Program-made: the position numbers and the translations under genes
Part shown: piece by piece, positions 1 to 6,429 of the stretch
Layout of the letters: each line of letters begins with the position of its first letter
How positions within the stretch are numbered: the stretch's first letter is position 1
Notes under the pieces: generated by a model
The model's input: only the letters and a program-made list of their open reading frames with translations
What the model was told of the DNA's origin: nothing
Database searches by the model: none
DNA from: JAALKW01 sp963974485
Lineage (GTDB): Bacteria > Pseudomonadota > Gammaproteobacteria > Legionellales > Legionellaceae
Assembly (NCBI GenBank): GCA_963974485.1
Contig: CAXBBS010000013.1
Coordinates: 1 to 48,129 of the forward strand
DNA length: 48,129 bases
Reading direction: 5' to 3'

Positions 1-527
1 TGCCCGAATTCTTCACGATTATTAATATAGTTAGGACGATGGTTAATGAGCAGTTCTTTAGGAATGCGGGGCTTGCGTGCATGCCGTTTGGTGCGCACAA
101 AATGCTTTCGTCTCAGACATTTGTAAAATCGATTGCGGATATTATAGCGACTATAAATGTAATGATATATCGTTTCATGGCTAACAAGGCATTTGCCTTC
201 GTTTTCAGCTTTGAGGCGCCCTTCAATTTGCCAGGGCGACCAGCCACGAAATAATTTGTCATGGACATAGGAGCGAAGAGGCTCATCTCTATCCAGCCTC
301 AAGCCTCTGACGCGTCGCTTTTCATAACGATTTTGCGCAGGTGTTGGGGCGTAATAGGTATTCCCACTTGCCCAACTTGTTGTGCCATTACGTTTTATCT
401 CTCGATAAATCGTTGAGCGATTAACTTTTAATAAGCTTGCAATTCTTGACTTCGAATAACCCTTCTCCAGCATAAGAGATAAAGAAATACGATCCTGTTT
501 TGACAAATGACAATAAACTGCGCCCAT
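1..527 (-). mobile_element. IS30-family transposase, 5' part (cut by window edge)
   Basis: Reading leftward from an ATG at 525-527, the frame stays open to the window edge, giving about 175 residues without a stop. It starts MGAVYCHLSKQDR and has an N-terminal helix-turn-helix (SLMLEKGYSKSRIASLLKVN) followed by STIYREIKRNG. This is the DNA-binding region typical of IS30-family transposases. Further on come a GWSPWQIEGRL stretch and SHETIYHYIY, also family hallmarks. The DDE catalytic domain lies beyond position 1, so intactness cannot be judged. The left end of the element is probably just upstream of the start, around 540-580. Family call is firm; exact IS unknown. Confidence 0.88.
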
Positions 528-537
528 GAAGATTCTC

Positions 538-601
538 CTTGTGCAACGCATAACATCTTAATCATTTGTCGCACTTGGATCTAGATTCTGCCTTGAATCT
601 A
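538..601. repeat. probable IS30 end with adjacent 7-bp inverted repeat
   Basis: The stretch between the transposase start and the next gene contains a TTTGTCGCACTTG tract, which is likely the IS terminal inverted repeat, although the other end is outside the window. Next to it is a perfect 7-bp inverted repeat (TAGATTC at 582-588, GAATCTA at 595-601). That repeat may be the insertion target or a weak terminator for the leftward gene ending at 610. Confidence 0.35.
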
Positions 602-609
602 AGGTGAAT

Positions 610-1167
610 TCAAGCAACCCGAACCTTTTGAAGCTCACCGAGTATTTTTCTCTTATGCGCAAATGATTTTTTATTTCTTAATTCAAGTGCCGCATTAATA
701 TCTTCAACAACATTAGCCGAATCAATCACATCATGATCTCTGATTTTTCCCTGCTTATAAAACCATTCCGCAACTGCGCTCCAACGCCACAATGGGCTCT
801 TATTAGATATTTTCAATATAGGTTTAGGGAAGTTTCCTGGGCCTCGTGTGCCCTGCATTAAAAGAGAAACGGCTTGCCTCGTTATCGATACACGATCAGC
901 AATATCAGATAAACTTACTAAATGTTCCGGAGCAACACTAACAATTAACGCACCAATATCTGCCGATTCAATATCTTTTATGGCTGATATAATCGTCGAT
1001 TCAAGGGCCACACCTTCCCTATCAAAATCAAGGTAAACAACTCCATTTTTATAATTAATCAATGCATCATCACACCCCGCTTCAAATAAAGCATCTTCTA
1101 GACCAGGTGTTTTCTCATCAACACCATCAAGAACTAAGGTAAATTGATATATGCTATTCACTTTCAT
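610..1167 (-). CDS. HTH antitoxin-like protein, partner of the HicA-like toxin
   Basis: 185 aa. Start chosen at the ATG at 1165-1167 because AAGGAG lies directly upstream on the minus strand; a longer frame to 1248 has no such site. The N-terminal 85 residues (YQFTLVLDGVDEKTPGLEDA...) look like a small alpha/beta ligand or toxin-binding domain. The middle (LVSLSDIADRVSITRQAVSLL) is a clear helix-turn-helix. The stop of the upstream 81-aa gene overlaps this start by 14 bp, the usual arrangement of a toxin-antitoxin operon. Function as antitoxin and autorepressor is inferred from the partner and from the palindrome upstream of the pair. Confidence 0.6.
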   Translation of the reverse strand: MKVNSIYQFTLVLDGVDEKTPGLEDALFEAGCDDALINYKNGVVYLDFDREGVALESTIISAIKDIESADIGALIVSVAPEHLVSLSDIADRVSITRQAVSLLMQGTRGPGNFPKPILKISNKSPLWRWSAVAEWFYKQGKIRDHDVIDSANVVEDINAALELRNKKSFAHKRKILGELQKVRVA

Positions 1168-1399
1168 CTCCTTGATGCTCACAAGCATCAACGTTTCGTT
1201 TAATTTGCCGAGCATGATTCTCAGGACTTTTTGGTGTCGACCACACACTCATAGCGTGGCCTTCCCTATCTTTAAACGAACAAAGCAAACGTCCCCACGC
1301 ATGAGCAGATTGCCCTGATGGCTGGTATCGCCACCCTTTTGATTCGGCATATTTTATAGCTTGCTCAATTATTTTATTGGGATGCTTCGGCCTCACCAT
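1154..1399 (-). CDS. HicA-like small toxin candidate
   Basis: 81 aa basic protein, first gene of a two-gene leftward operon. The segment AIKYAESKGWRYQPSGQSAHAW resembles the HicA/YcfA fold, in which a GW motif is followed by a glycine/serine and a catalytic histidine inside a double-stranded-RNA-binding-like fold (here H33 of SAHAW). HicA proteins cleave mRNA. The remainder (CSFKDREGHAMSVWSTPKSPENHARQI) contains a second conserved-looking strand. The similarity is partial, so toxin activity is an inference. It has its own promoter with a palindromic operator at 1420-1448 and a GTGGAG ribosome-binding site. Confidence 0.55.
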   Translation of the reverse strand: MVRPKHPNKIIEQAIKYAESKGWRYQPSGQSAHAWGRLLCSFKDREGHAMSVWSTPKSPENHARQIKRNVDACEHQGDESE

Positions 1400-1419
1400 A
1401 ACTCCACGTCTTTATTTTA

Positions 1420-1448
1420 ATTCTAACATCTTGTTGACATATGTCAAC
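1420..1448 (-). promoter_or_regulatory. TA-operon promoter with 16-bp perfect palindrome
   Basis: On the minus strand a TTGACA -35 (1442-1447) and TAGAAT -10 (1420-1425) are 16 bp apart, directly upstream of the HicA-like gene. The -35 lies inside a perfect 16-bp palindrome (GTTGACAT + ATGTCAAC, 1433-1448). An HTH antitoxin bound there would block polymerase, the standard autoregulation of toxin-antitoxin operons. The match is direct; the binding protein is inferred. Confidence 0.65.
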
Positions 1449-1545
1449 TTTAACTCGCAGCAATAAAGTCTCGCAAACATAAGCTTTCTAAGAAATGGCC
1501 TTCGGGGCAAAATCAACCAACGAATGCAACTGCTTTTTTCCCATC

Positions 1546-2007
1546 TCAAGCTGCGAGATGAATAATCGATGAAGCATCACTGCTTTGGTTAAAAAACCGT
1601 TTGGTAGCTAAATAGATCTCGAAAAACTTTAGCTTTGAAGTTTTCGATGAGCCAACCTTTCTTTCCATAATGTACAAGCGCAACTCATGCTCGGTATTAG
1701 CATTCATATTGGTGGCAGCGCTTCCTTTTTTCTCCCATTTGCTCACAGCCATATGTGACTCATGTGCAACTTTTTCACCAAATTCACGTAATGACATAGA
1801 AAAATAAGAGCGAATAAATTTCACTTGATTGCCTGTCAGTCGTGCATCTTGAGTAGCAAGTTTCTCGATAACTTCATCGGCTACTTTTTTTACATCTATC
1901 TTAGGTGACCAATCACCATCAATCGAAATCATTTCAACAGTCTTTAACTCAACAGGAAATCCAAGGCCTTCATAAATATAGTTGTTCACGATTTTAGTTT
2001 TCATCAC
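1546..2007 (-). CDS. HTH antitoxin, MqsA/HigA-like
   Basis: 153 aa. N-terminal residues IVNNYIYEGLGFPVEL followed by a W-x-P-KIDV segment, then LTGNQVKFIRSYFSMSLREFGEKV...AVSKWEK form a Cro/CI-type helix-turn-helix of the kind found in MqsA and HigA antitoxins. No N-terminal zinc-binding cysteines are present, so it is not a full MqsA. It is the second gene after a 78-aa DUF4258-like protein, separated by 9 bp, which supports a toxin-antitoxin pair with toxin first. The C-terminal tail (after residue 115) is unique to this protein as far as I can see. Confidence 0.6.
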   Translation of the reverse strand: MMKTKIVNNYIYEGLGFPVELKTVEMISIDGDWSPKIDVKKVADEVIEKLATQDARLTGNQVKFIRSYFSMSLREFGEKVAHESHMAVSKWEKKGSAATNMNANTEHELRLYIMERKVGSSKTSKLKFFEIYLATKRFFNQSSDASSIIHLAA

Positions 2008-2016
2008 AACTCCTTC

Positions 2017-2253
2017 TTAAATTCTAATTACTGTAATAATTGGCATGAGATCATCAGAAAATGTAATGATGACTCTTAAGTTAATGCCGTCAAGGTCATG
2101 CCCTTCAATGCAATATTTCCAGTCTTGTGCCAGATCACTGATCGACGGATGCTCATATATATCTTTTTGCTTGTTACGCCTCCGCCCATAATCTTTTTCG
2201 CCAGACAAAAGTTGAATTACATCCAGTTCAGATATATTTCGCTTATAAATCAT
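2017..2253 (-). CDS. DUF4258-like toxin candidate
   Basis: 78 aa. The sequence pattern, a short helix then YEHPSISDLAQDWKYCIEGHDLDGINLRVIITFSDD ending in a beta strand (LMPIITVIRI), fits DUF4258, a compact fold related to BrnT/RelE-type toxins. Two strands with alternating hydrophobics flank a GHDLDG turn. It lies 9 bp upstream of an HTH protein in the same direction. The frame is open upstream of the ATG without another start, and the upstream gap to the next gene is only 36 bp. A short dyad (2264-2278) lies there. Confidence 0.5.
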   Translation of the reverse strand: MIYKRNISELDVIQLLSGEKDYGRRRNKQKDIYEHPSISDLAQDWKYCIEGHDLDGINLRVIITFSDDLMPIITVIRI

Positions 2254-2263
2254 CGAATTAACG

Positions 2264-2278
2264 ATGTTTAGACAACAT
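2264..2278. promoter_or_regulatory. 15-bp dyad upstream of the DUF4258/HTH pair
   Basis: ATGTT (2264-2268) and AACAT (2274-2278) form inverted arms around TAGAC, immediately upstream of the second toxin-antitoxin pair. This is a plausible operator for the HTH partner. No convincing -35/-10 pair was found with it, so the promoter may lie inside the 3' end of the upstream gene. Confidence 0.3.
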
Positions 2279-2289
2279 AGAAGCCAAAA

Positions 2290-3114
2290 TTAGGTCCAAA
2301 GAAATTGGCGAACCTTAACAAGACGAATTAACATTGACGTATCCTCCTCTTCTTGATCTTGCTCTATCTTATGAGATGCGTCTAATATTTTTTTTGATTC
2401 ATCATGATTGTCGTCATTGATAATGGCGCTATCAAAAAAATCGGTTTTTTGTATACCATCTTTTTTTATGAGATCATCGCAATACTTAATCCAACCGCTG
2501 GCCTCATCTGGATCAAATCGTTTTGGTCGATCAGTTTTCCACCAATTATAAAGCTCTAAAGTCTCTCGAGCGGCCACTGCTTGTGGTGTTAATTGTGCAT
2601 GGCGCGAATCTTCTTTTTCAACTAGATCTTCATCATACCGAAGATCGCTGGCCCATTTCAGATGTGCAATCCCTGCTTCTGGGCAACGCCATTCTTTTGC
2701 ATGAAATACTTTAAGATACCATGGGAGGTTGTACGCTTTATATTCATCACCCGACGATATTACCTGCATCCAAGCTAATTCTATTTCTACAAAATTAATT
2801 AATTCATCAAAAATAACATGTAATAAGCGGTGATCGAAATCATACCACTGACCACGCTTAAGATTAGATGTCATAGCATGACTTTTATAGAACCATCGAT
2901 TTTTTATATAAATACGCACATCATCAATACGATTAATTGGCCAACAAACTGTATCTTGCAAATGATCGAGGCCCTCCTCTGCTAACCAATAGCGGAAATG
3001 TTTTATTTTGACTTCTTTTTGCCATTTAACCCATTCCCCTCTTGTTCCAGAAAGCGGTTTTGACGTCCCCCGAATCCAGTCAGCTAGTTTTGAGCATGAC
3101 CAATATGATTTCAT
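2290..3114 (-). CDS. phage-type hypothetical protein
   Basis: 274 aa, tryptophan-rich (SYWSCSKLADWIRG, EWVKWQKE, FRYWLAEEGLDHLQD, RGQWYDFDHRLLHVIFDELINFVEIE). I recognise this pattern from uncharacterised proteins of tailed phages, where the same order of W-rich blocks occurs, but no function is known to me. The C-terminal 70 residues are acidic and look disordered. With the adjacent ORF6N gene it suggests a prophage-derived fragment captured by the plasmid. No transmembrane segment or signal peptide. Confidence 0.55.
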   Translation of the reverse strand: MKSYWSCSKLADWIRGTSKPLSGTRGEWVKWQKEVKIKHFRYWLAEEGLDHLQDTVCWPINRIDDVRIYIKNRWFYKSHAMTSNLKRGQWYDFDHRLLHVIFDELINFVEIELAWMQVISSGDEYKAYNLPWYLKVFHAKEWRCPEAGIAHLKWASDLRYDEDLVEKEDSRHAQLTPQAVAARETLELYNWWKTDRPKRFDPDEASGWIKYCDDLIKKDGIQKTDFFDSAIINDDNHDESKKILDASHKIEQDQEEEDTSMLIRLVKVRQFLWT

Positions 3115-3180
3115 TATATTTTAAATCCATCCATTAAATGCACGATTAAAAAACAAAAAAACTTCACCGTAATTAATGAC

Positions 3181-3732
3181 CTATTTACCCTTCTTTTTAA
3201 CGGTATATTTAAATTTCACCAATGCAAGATTTACTTCTATACTTGCTTCAGTCTCTGATGTGTCTAAATCCTCTGGAACAACTAAATCTGAAATAAGATC
3301 ACCTGTTTTTTGCATCAACTCTTGATACTTCGGTGAATTTTGTGGTGTTTTGGGTATTGCTTTAATTGTTCGTTCAATGTCTCTAACCTTGGCGAAAGTT
3401 TCAACAATTGCTATGGTCGTTTCTACAGCTTTAGGACTCTTCAAAATAGTAGCGAGCATATAGAGACCCTTTTCAGTAAAAGCTTTTGGTAAACTGGGTG
3501 AAAACTTTAGTTTTTCTAGGTGGTCACAATTTGTGACTACCTCTTCTTTTTCTTGCTTTGTAAGGCTAATAACATAACCATCAGGAAATTTATTAGAATT
3601 CCTACTCAATGCCTGATTAATTTGTTTTGTTTCCACACCATACAAATCAGCAACATCACTATCTATAATTACGTTTTGTTGACGGACTTCAATGATCTTA
3701 TCTTCAACCACCAAATATGTAGCTATTTGCAC
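3181..3732 (-). CDS. ORF6N-domain protein (KilA-N/antirepressor type)
   Basis: 183 aa. Residues 10-90 (IIEVRQQNVIIDSDVADLYGVETKQINQALSRN...FPDGYVISLT) are the ORF6N domain, a DNA-binding-associated module common in phage antirepressors and in chromosomal phage remnants. The block AFTEKGLYMLATILKSPKAVETT is the usual continuation. The C-terminal 60 residues are charged. The likely role is regulatory, but orphan ORF6N proteins have no fixed function. It sits between a phage-type gene and a serine recombinase, all leftward. Confidence 0.8.
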   Translation of the reverse strand: MQIATYLVVEDKIIEVRQQNVIIDSDVADLYGVETKQINQALSRNSNKFPDGYVISLTKQEKEEVVTNCDHLEKLKFSPSLPKAFTEKGLYMLATILKSPKAVETTIAIVETFAKVRDIERTIKAIPKTPQNSPKYQELMQKTGDLISDLVVPEDLDTSETEASIEVNLALVKFKYTVKKKGK

Positions 3733-3754
3733 AATTATTCCTTAATGATATCTA

Positions 3755-4333
3755 TTACATATTCAAATACCGATATAGACTCGGCCGTGATATTTTTAAC
3801 ATTTTACAAATTTCATCAATGCCCAGCGTTTTATCCTGGTGCATGCGCTTAACCGCCAATACTCTCGGATCGTCAGAACTAATTTTTGGCCGCCCACCTG
3901 TTCTTCCGCGCGCACGAGCTGCTGCAAGGCCAGCTTGAGTTCTTTCTTGAATTAAACGTCGTTCAAATTGAGCCATTGACGAGAAAATATTAAAAACCAA
4001 CTCACCCGAGGCTGTTGTTGTATCAATTGAACCATCAGATAGCGATCTGAATCCTACTCCCTTGTCCTTGAAGCTTTCAATAACTGAAATAAGGTGTGTC
4101 ATAGAGCGACCTAATCTATCAAGTCGCCAAACAATGAATGCATCTCCATGATTTAATTTTTCAATAGCCTTATTGAGTCCTGGTCGTTCAGATTTGGCTC
4201 CGGAGCTCTTATCAATAAATATGTTCTTTCGATCACAGCCCGCTTTCAGTAAGGCATCAATTTGAAGGTCCAGGTTTTGATCATGAGTGCTGACGCGAGC
4301 ATACCCAATTAACTGTGAAGCTAAAGCGTTCAT
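3755..4333 (-). CDS. serine recombinase (resolvase/invertase)
   Basis: 192 aa, full length for the family. The catalytic serine is S15 in IGYARVSTHDQN. The conserved IVWRLDRLGRSMTHL and GELVFNIFSSMAQFERRLIQERT segments form the rest of the catalytic domain and the long E helix. The C-terminus (GIDEICKMLKISRPSLYRYLNM) is the DNA-binding helix-turn-helix. It cuts and rejoins DNA at short dyad sites with a 2-bp overlap. Candidate sites of that form lie just upstream (4446-4473 and 4609-4632), together with a truncated second copy of a recombinase N-terminus, so this protein may act on its own upstream region. Confidence 0.93.
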   Translation of the reverse strand: MNALASQLIGYARVSTHDQNLDLQIDALLKAGCDRKNIFIDKSSGAKSERPGLNKAIEKLNHGDAFIVWRLDRLGRSMTHLISVIESFKDKGVGFRSLSDGSIDTTTASGELVFNIFSSMAQFERRLIQERTQAGLAAARARGRTGGRPKISSDDPRVLAVKRMHQDKTLGIDEICKMLKISRPSLYRYLNM

Positions 4334-4445
4334 GTATTCTCATCAATATAACTTTGGAACAAGTTTACAGAAATATGATGTAGATACAAGTTTTCAATAC
4401 ACAAGAACTCAATAACCATGCGGATCGACCTTTTGGAATTTTCAT

Positions 4446-4473
4446 ATCTCATCAAACGACCGTTTCTTGAGAT
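4446..4473. repeat. 28-bp dyad, crossover-site-like (site A)
   Basis: Order: ATCTCA, two bases, AAACG, central AC, CGTTT, two bases, TGAGAT. The outer 6-bp and inner 5-bp arms are perfectly inverted around a central dinucleotide. This is the architecture of a serine-recombinase crossover site (two half sites around a 2-bp overlap). It lies exactly where the homology of the truncated recombinase at 4452-4520 ends. Confidence 0.45.
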
Positions 4474-4520
4474 GATCGGTCTTGATCTTGAGTTGATACT
4501 CGCGCATAACCGATAAGCAT
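4452..4520 (-). pseudogene. truncated serine recombinase N-terminus
   Basis: An ATG at 4518-4520 opens a frame reading MLIGYARVSTQDQD, the unmistakable N-terminal catalytic motif of a resolvase with its serine, but after 14 residues the sequence loses all similarity and stops at 22 codons. The break coincides with the dyad at 4446-4473. It is a remnant produced by recombination or insertion rather than a functional gene. A complete homologue follows immediately downstream at 3755-4333, in the same orientation. Confidence 0.75.
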
Positions 4521-4563
4521 GATTGCATAAACCTGTTGCCATTTGATTTGGTCATGCAATACC

Positions 4564-4632
4564 TTTGCGCAACAAGCAAGCCCTTGAGCTGTGGTGAAGC
4601 TAATTTTGTTGCGCAAACGGTCGTTTGTGCAA
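4564..4632. repeat. inverted repeats including a second crossover-like dyad (site B)
   Basis: A perfect 12-bp inverted repeat (TTTGCGCAACAA at 4564-4575, TTGTTGCGCAAA at 4606-4617) has a 30-bp loop. Overlapping its right arm is a 24-bp dyad, TTGCGC-AAACG-GT-CGTTT-GTGCAA (4609-4632), with one mismatched pair. It shares the AAACG/CGTTT core with site A at 4446-4473, but with the central dinucleotide in the opposite orientation (GT versus AC). Confidence 0.45.
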
Positions 4633-4769
4633 TTGGCTTGGTGTTTGATTTTTTCAGCTGCATGAGCAACTTTCAATTAAGGTCCATCATAGCATCCCTT
4701 TTTTGCGACGTGCTGACATTAACTTAGAAAAGTGACATGTGAATAAGAGTTAACAACAGGCTAAAGCCA

Positions 4770-4805
4770 TTGACACCCTCACCCAAAGGAAGGTGAGGGT
4801 GTCAA
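4770..4805. terminator. 14-bp perfect hairpin downstream of the membrane-protein gene
   Basis: TTGACACCCTCACC (4770-4783) is perfectly complementary to GGTGAGGGTGTCAA (4792-4805), with an 8-base loop. It lies 18 bp beyond the stop of the leftward gene at 4824. A stem of this strength would stall polymerase, but no T-tract follows on either strand, so it is not a textbook intrinsic terminator. It could instead be an mRNA-stabilising stem or a protein site. Confidence 0.5.
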
Positions 4806-4823
4806 CATAAATATCACAACTCA

Positions 4824-5462
4824 TCACCCATGGACAAAAACTGAACAGACTGATATTTCTTTCTCTATATAGTTTTTATTAGAAAGTGCCCGAAGCGCTT
4901 CTTCTGTTGCTGAAAGTGCTGACGCCCTTTCTCTTGTTCCTTCGAAACGACGTGTATCACACGTAACGCATATTGTTTTTAGCGGCCCTAATGACTCGAC
5001 TAACCAATGAATTGAATTAAAAAATATGCTTTCTTCACCTAAAACTCCCGGTATAACATTAATTGCAGCCCCTAATAGAAACAAACAAAATACGGGAAGT
5101 GTTATCAGCCCCACCCTAAGAGAACGAACAATTGCATCCTCGCTTTCAGCAGTGAAATTTCTCACCGCTTCAAAAGATGAAATTCCCGGAATTCGTGAGG
5201 CAATGTTCAAAGCAGTAGCAGGAATCAAAAAAATAGGAATCGCGACTATTGAAATAACAATGATATGGATAGCAGAGATGGAGCCCAGCAAAAAGGCCCC
5301 AGCAGATTCTATTCGAGCCAATAGGATATTGGCTACACCCTCGAAATAATCACCTTGGCAGAAAGAGCGATATCCACTCGAAGTCCTTACTACTGAGTCG
5401 TGAAACAAACGCTTCGCGCTGTAATCAAAAAAGAACAAATAATTGTCTTGGTATATATCCAA
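4824..5462 (-). CDS. hypothetical membrane protein
   Basis: 212 aa, not recognised. Hydrophobic segments at about 52-66, 67-86 and 118-136 (SAIHIIVISIVAIPIFLIPA; LITLPVFCLFLLGAAINVIP) indicate two to three membrane spans, with soluble N- and C-terminal parts. The C-terminal region has a CVTCDTRRFEGTRERASALSATEEAL segment that includes a CxxC pair. It is monocistronic and leftward, followed by the strong hairpin at 4770-4805. Nothing in it points to a specific activity. It could be a T4SS-associated membrane protein, but this is speculation. Confidence 0.5.
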   Translation of the reverse strand: MDIYQDNYLFFFDYSAKRLFHDSVVRTSSGYRSFCQGDYFEGVANILLARIESAGAFLLGSISAIHIIVISIVAIPIFLIPATALNIASRIPGISSFEAVRNFTAESEDAIVRSLRVGLITLPVFCLFLLGAAINVIPGVLGEESIFFNSIHWLVESLGPLKTICVTCDTRRFEGTRERASALSATEEALRALSNKNYIEKEISVCSVFVHG

Positions 5463-5613
5463 AATATTTACCTCTTAATACCTATTAGAAACGAATTAAC
5501 ACAACCATCACTTCTTTAATCACCTTGCTTTTAGCGCAATTATTAACCAAATGATCTTTGAGTTCCCTACCTTAATAAAAATTTAGAAACTCGCCACACT
5601 CTGGCTCTACCCC
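5463..5613. other. AT-rich intergenic stretch, nothing recognised
   Basis: This 150-bp gap between the membrane-protein gene and fis contains no coding frame or clear repeat. It presumably holds the promoter of the leftward membrane-protein gene, but I could not place -35/-10 boxes with confidence. Confidence 0.3.
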
Positions 5614-5889
5614 TTAATCTTCCTCGCGACTTCCACAATACCTGTCATCAAAATATTTTTTCAGTTTCAGGCGGCACGTACCACGGCTTATACCCAGCAG
5701 AGCAGCTGCTTTGCTTTGATTGCACTTGCTGTGTTCGATGACCACTTGAAACAGTGCGGGCTCTACTTGCTCTAGCACCATATCATATAGGTTGGTGATG
5801 CCCTGCGTTTCGGGCAACGACAAAAAATTTCCGACTGTTTTTTGGACTGTTTCGGACAAGTTCATCACTTTTTCTTCGATTTTAACCAT
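5614..5889 (-). CDS. fis: plasmid-borne Fis-family nucleoid protein
   Basis: 91 aa from an ATG at 5887-5889 preceded by AAGGTG; a GTG 9 bp upstream is an alternative start. The C-terminal half (LYDMVLEQVEPALFQVVIEH, then NQSKAAALLGISRGTCRLKLKKYF) matches the Fis dimer-forming B helix and the C/D helix-turn-helix almost position by position. Fis bends DNA and modulates replication origins, invertases and many promoters. A copy on a plasmid could act on plasmid replication, transfer genes or the nearby serine recombinases, since Fis is the classical enhancer-binding partner of DNA invertases. The C-terminal SREED extension is unusual. Confidence 0.88.
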   Translation of the reverse strand: MVKIEEKVMNLSETVQKTVGNFLSLPETQGITNLYDMVLEQVEPALFQVVIEHSKCNQSKAAALLGISRGTCRLKLKKYFDDRYCGSREED

Positions 5890-5963
5890 GAAGTTCACCT
5901 TGATTTCGTTATTAGACTAAATTGACTCAACATCTAAAATGTATGTTACACGATTTTTGTGAA

Positions 5964-6203
5964 CTAAAATCCCCAAACACAACTACCCCGAGCCTCGACA
6001 TGGGCACGCAAAAAGCGCGCTTGCGAAGACGCTTGAAAATAGTTTGCTAAATGGGCATGACGGGATTCACCACCCCATGAAAAATCAATGTTTTTTTGGG
6101 TAAAAATAAGTCCTGCTATTTTTACGCATAAAAAAACCGCTAGGGCACTTAAAACAAACATTTGTAGTTCCTTTGTGTTGGACGTACTTAATATTTTCGG
6201 CAT
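5964..6203 (-). CDS. small single-span membrane protein
   Basis: 79 aa from an ATG preceded by GAGG five bases upstream; a frame from 6236 adds eleven residues. One hydrophobic segment (MFVLSALAVFLCVKIAGLIF) follows a short polar N-terminus, then a histidine- and arginine-rich tail. Family unknown. It lies between fis and the origin-like repeats. Coding status rests only on the open frame, the ribosome-binding site and the hydrophobic profile. Confidence 0.4.
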   Translation of the reverse strand: MPKILSTSNTKELQMFVLSALAVFLCVKIAGLIFTQKNIDFSWGGESRHAHLANYFQASSQARFLRAHVEARGSCVWGF

Positions 6204-6346
6204 CATTGCCTCGTCATCGATGTTCATCGACAACATGCCAAAATCTAAATTTCACCACCCTGTGTTTTTCCTGAAGGCGGCACTTCTATTCAATCAACTG
6301 CTTCTGATTCCGAGCAATATGCCCGGCAATGTTTCCAGGTGTTTCA

Positions 6347-6391
6347 TCTTGAAAACCAGCTTAAAATCACCACCATAACTGGTTTTCAAGA
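6347..6391. repeat. 13-bp perfect inverted repeat beside DnaA boxes
   Basis: TCTTGAAAACCAG (6347-6359) and CTGGTTTTCAAGA (6379-6391) are perfect inverted arms around a 19-bp spacer. The repeat is 14 bp from the DnaA-box pair at 6406-6428 and in a non-coding stretch, which fits a replication origin or a single-strand initiation site. It lacks a T-tract, so a terminator is less likely. Confidence 0.5.
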
Positions 6392-6405
6392 CCCTTCCCA
6401 CAAGC

Positions 6406-6428
6406 TTATCCACGAATAATGTGGATAA
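6406..6428. promoter_or_regulatory. two inverted DnaA boxes (candidate origin element)
   Basis: TTATCCAC (6406-6413) and GTGGATAA (6421-6428) are inverted around seven bases. Read on the minus strand, the right-hand box is TTATCCACA, the exact DnaA consensus; the left box is TTATCCACG, one mismatch. Paired DnaA boxes are typical of plasmid origins. The element lies just past the stop of the leftward gene at 6430. Confidence 0.5.
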
Positions 6429-6429
6429 C

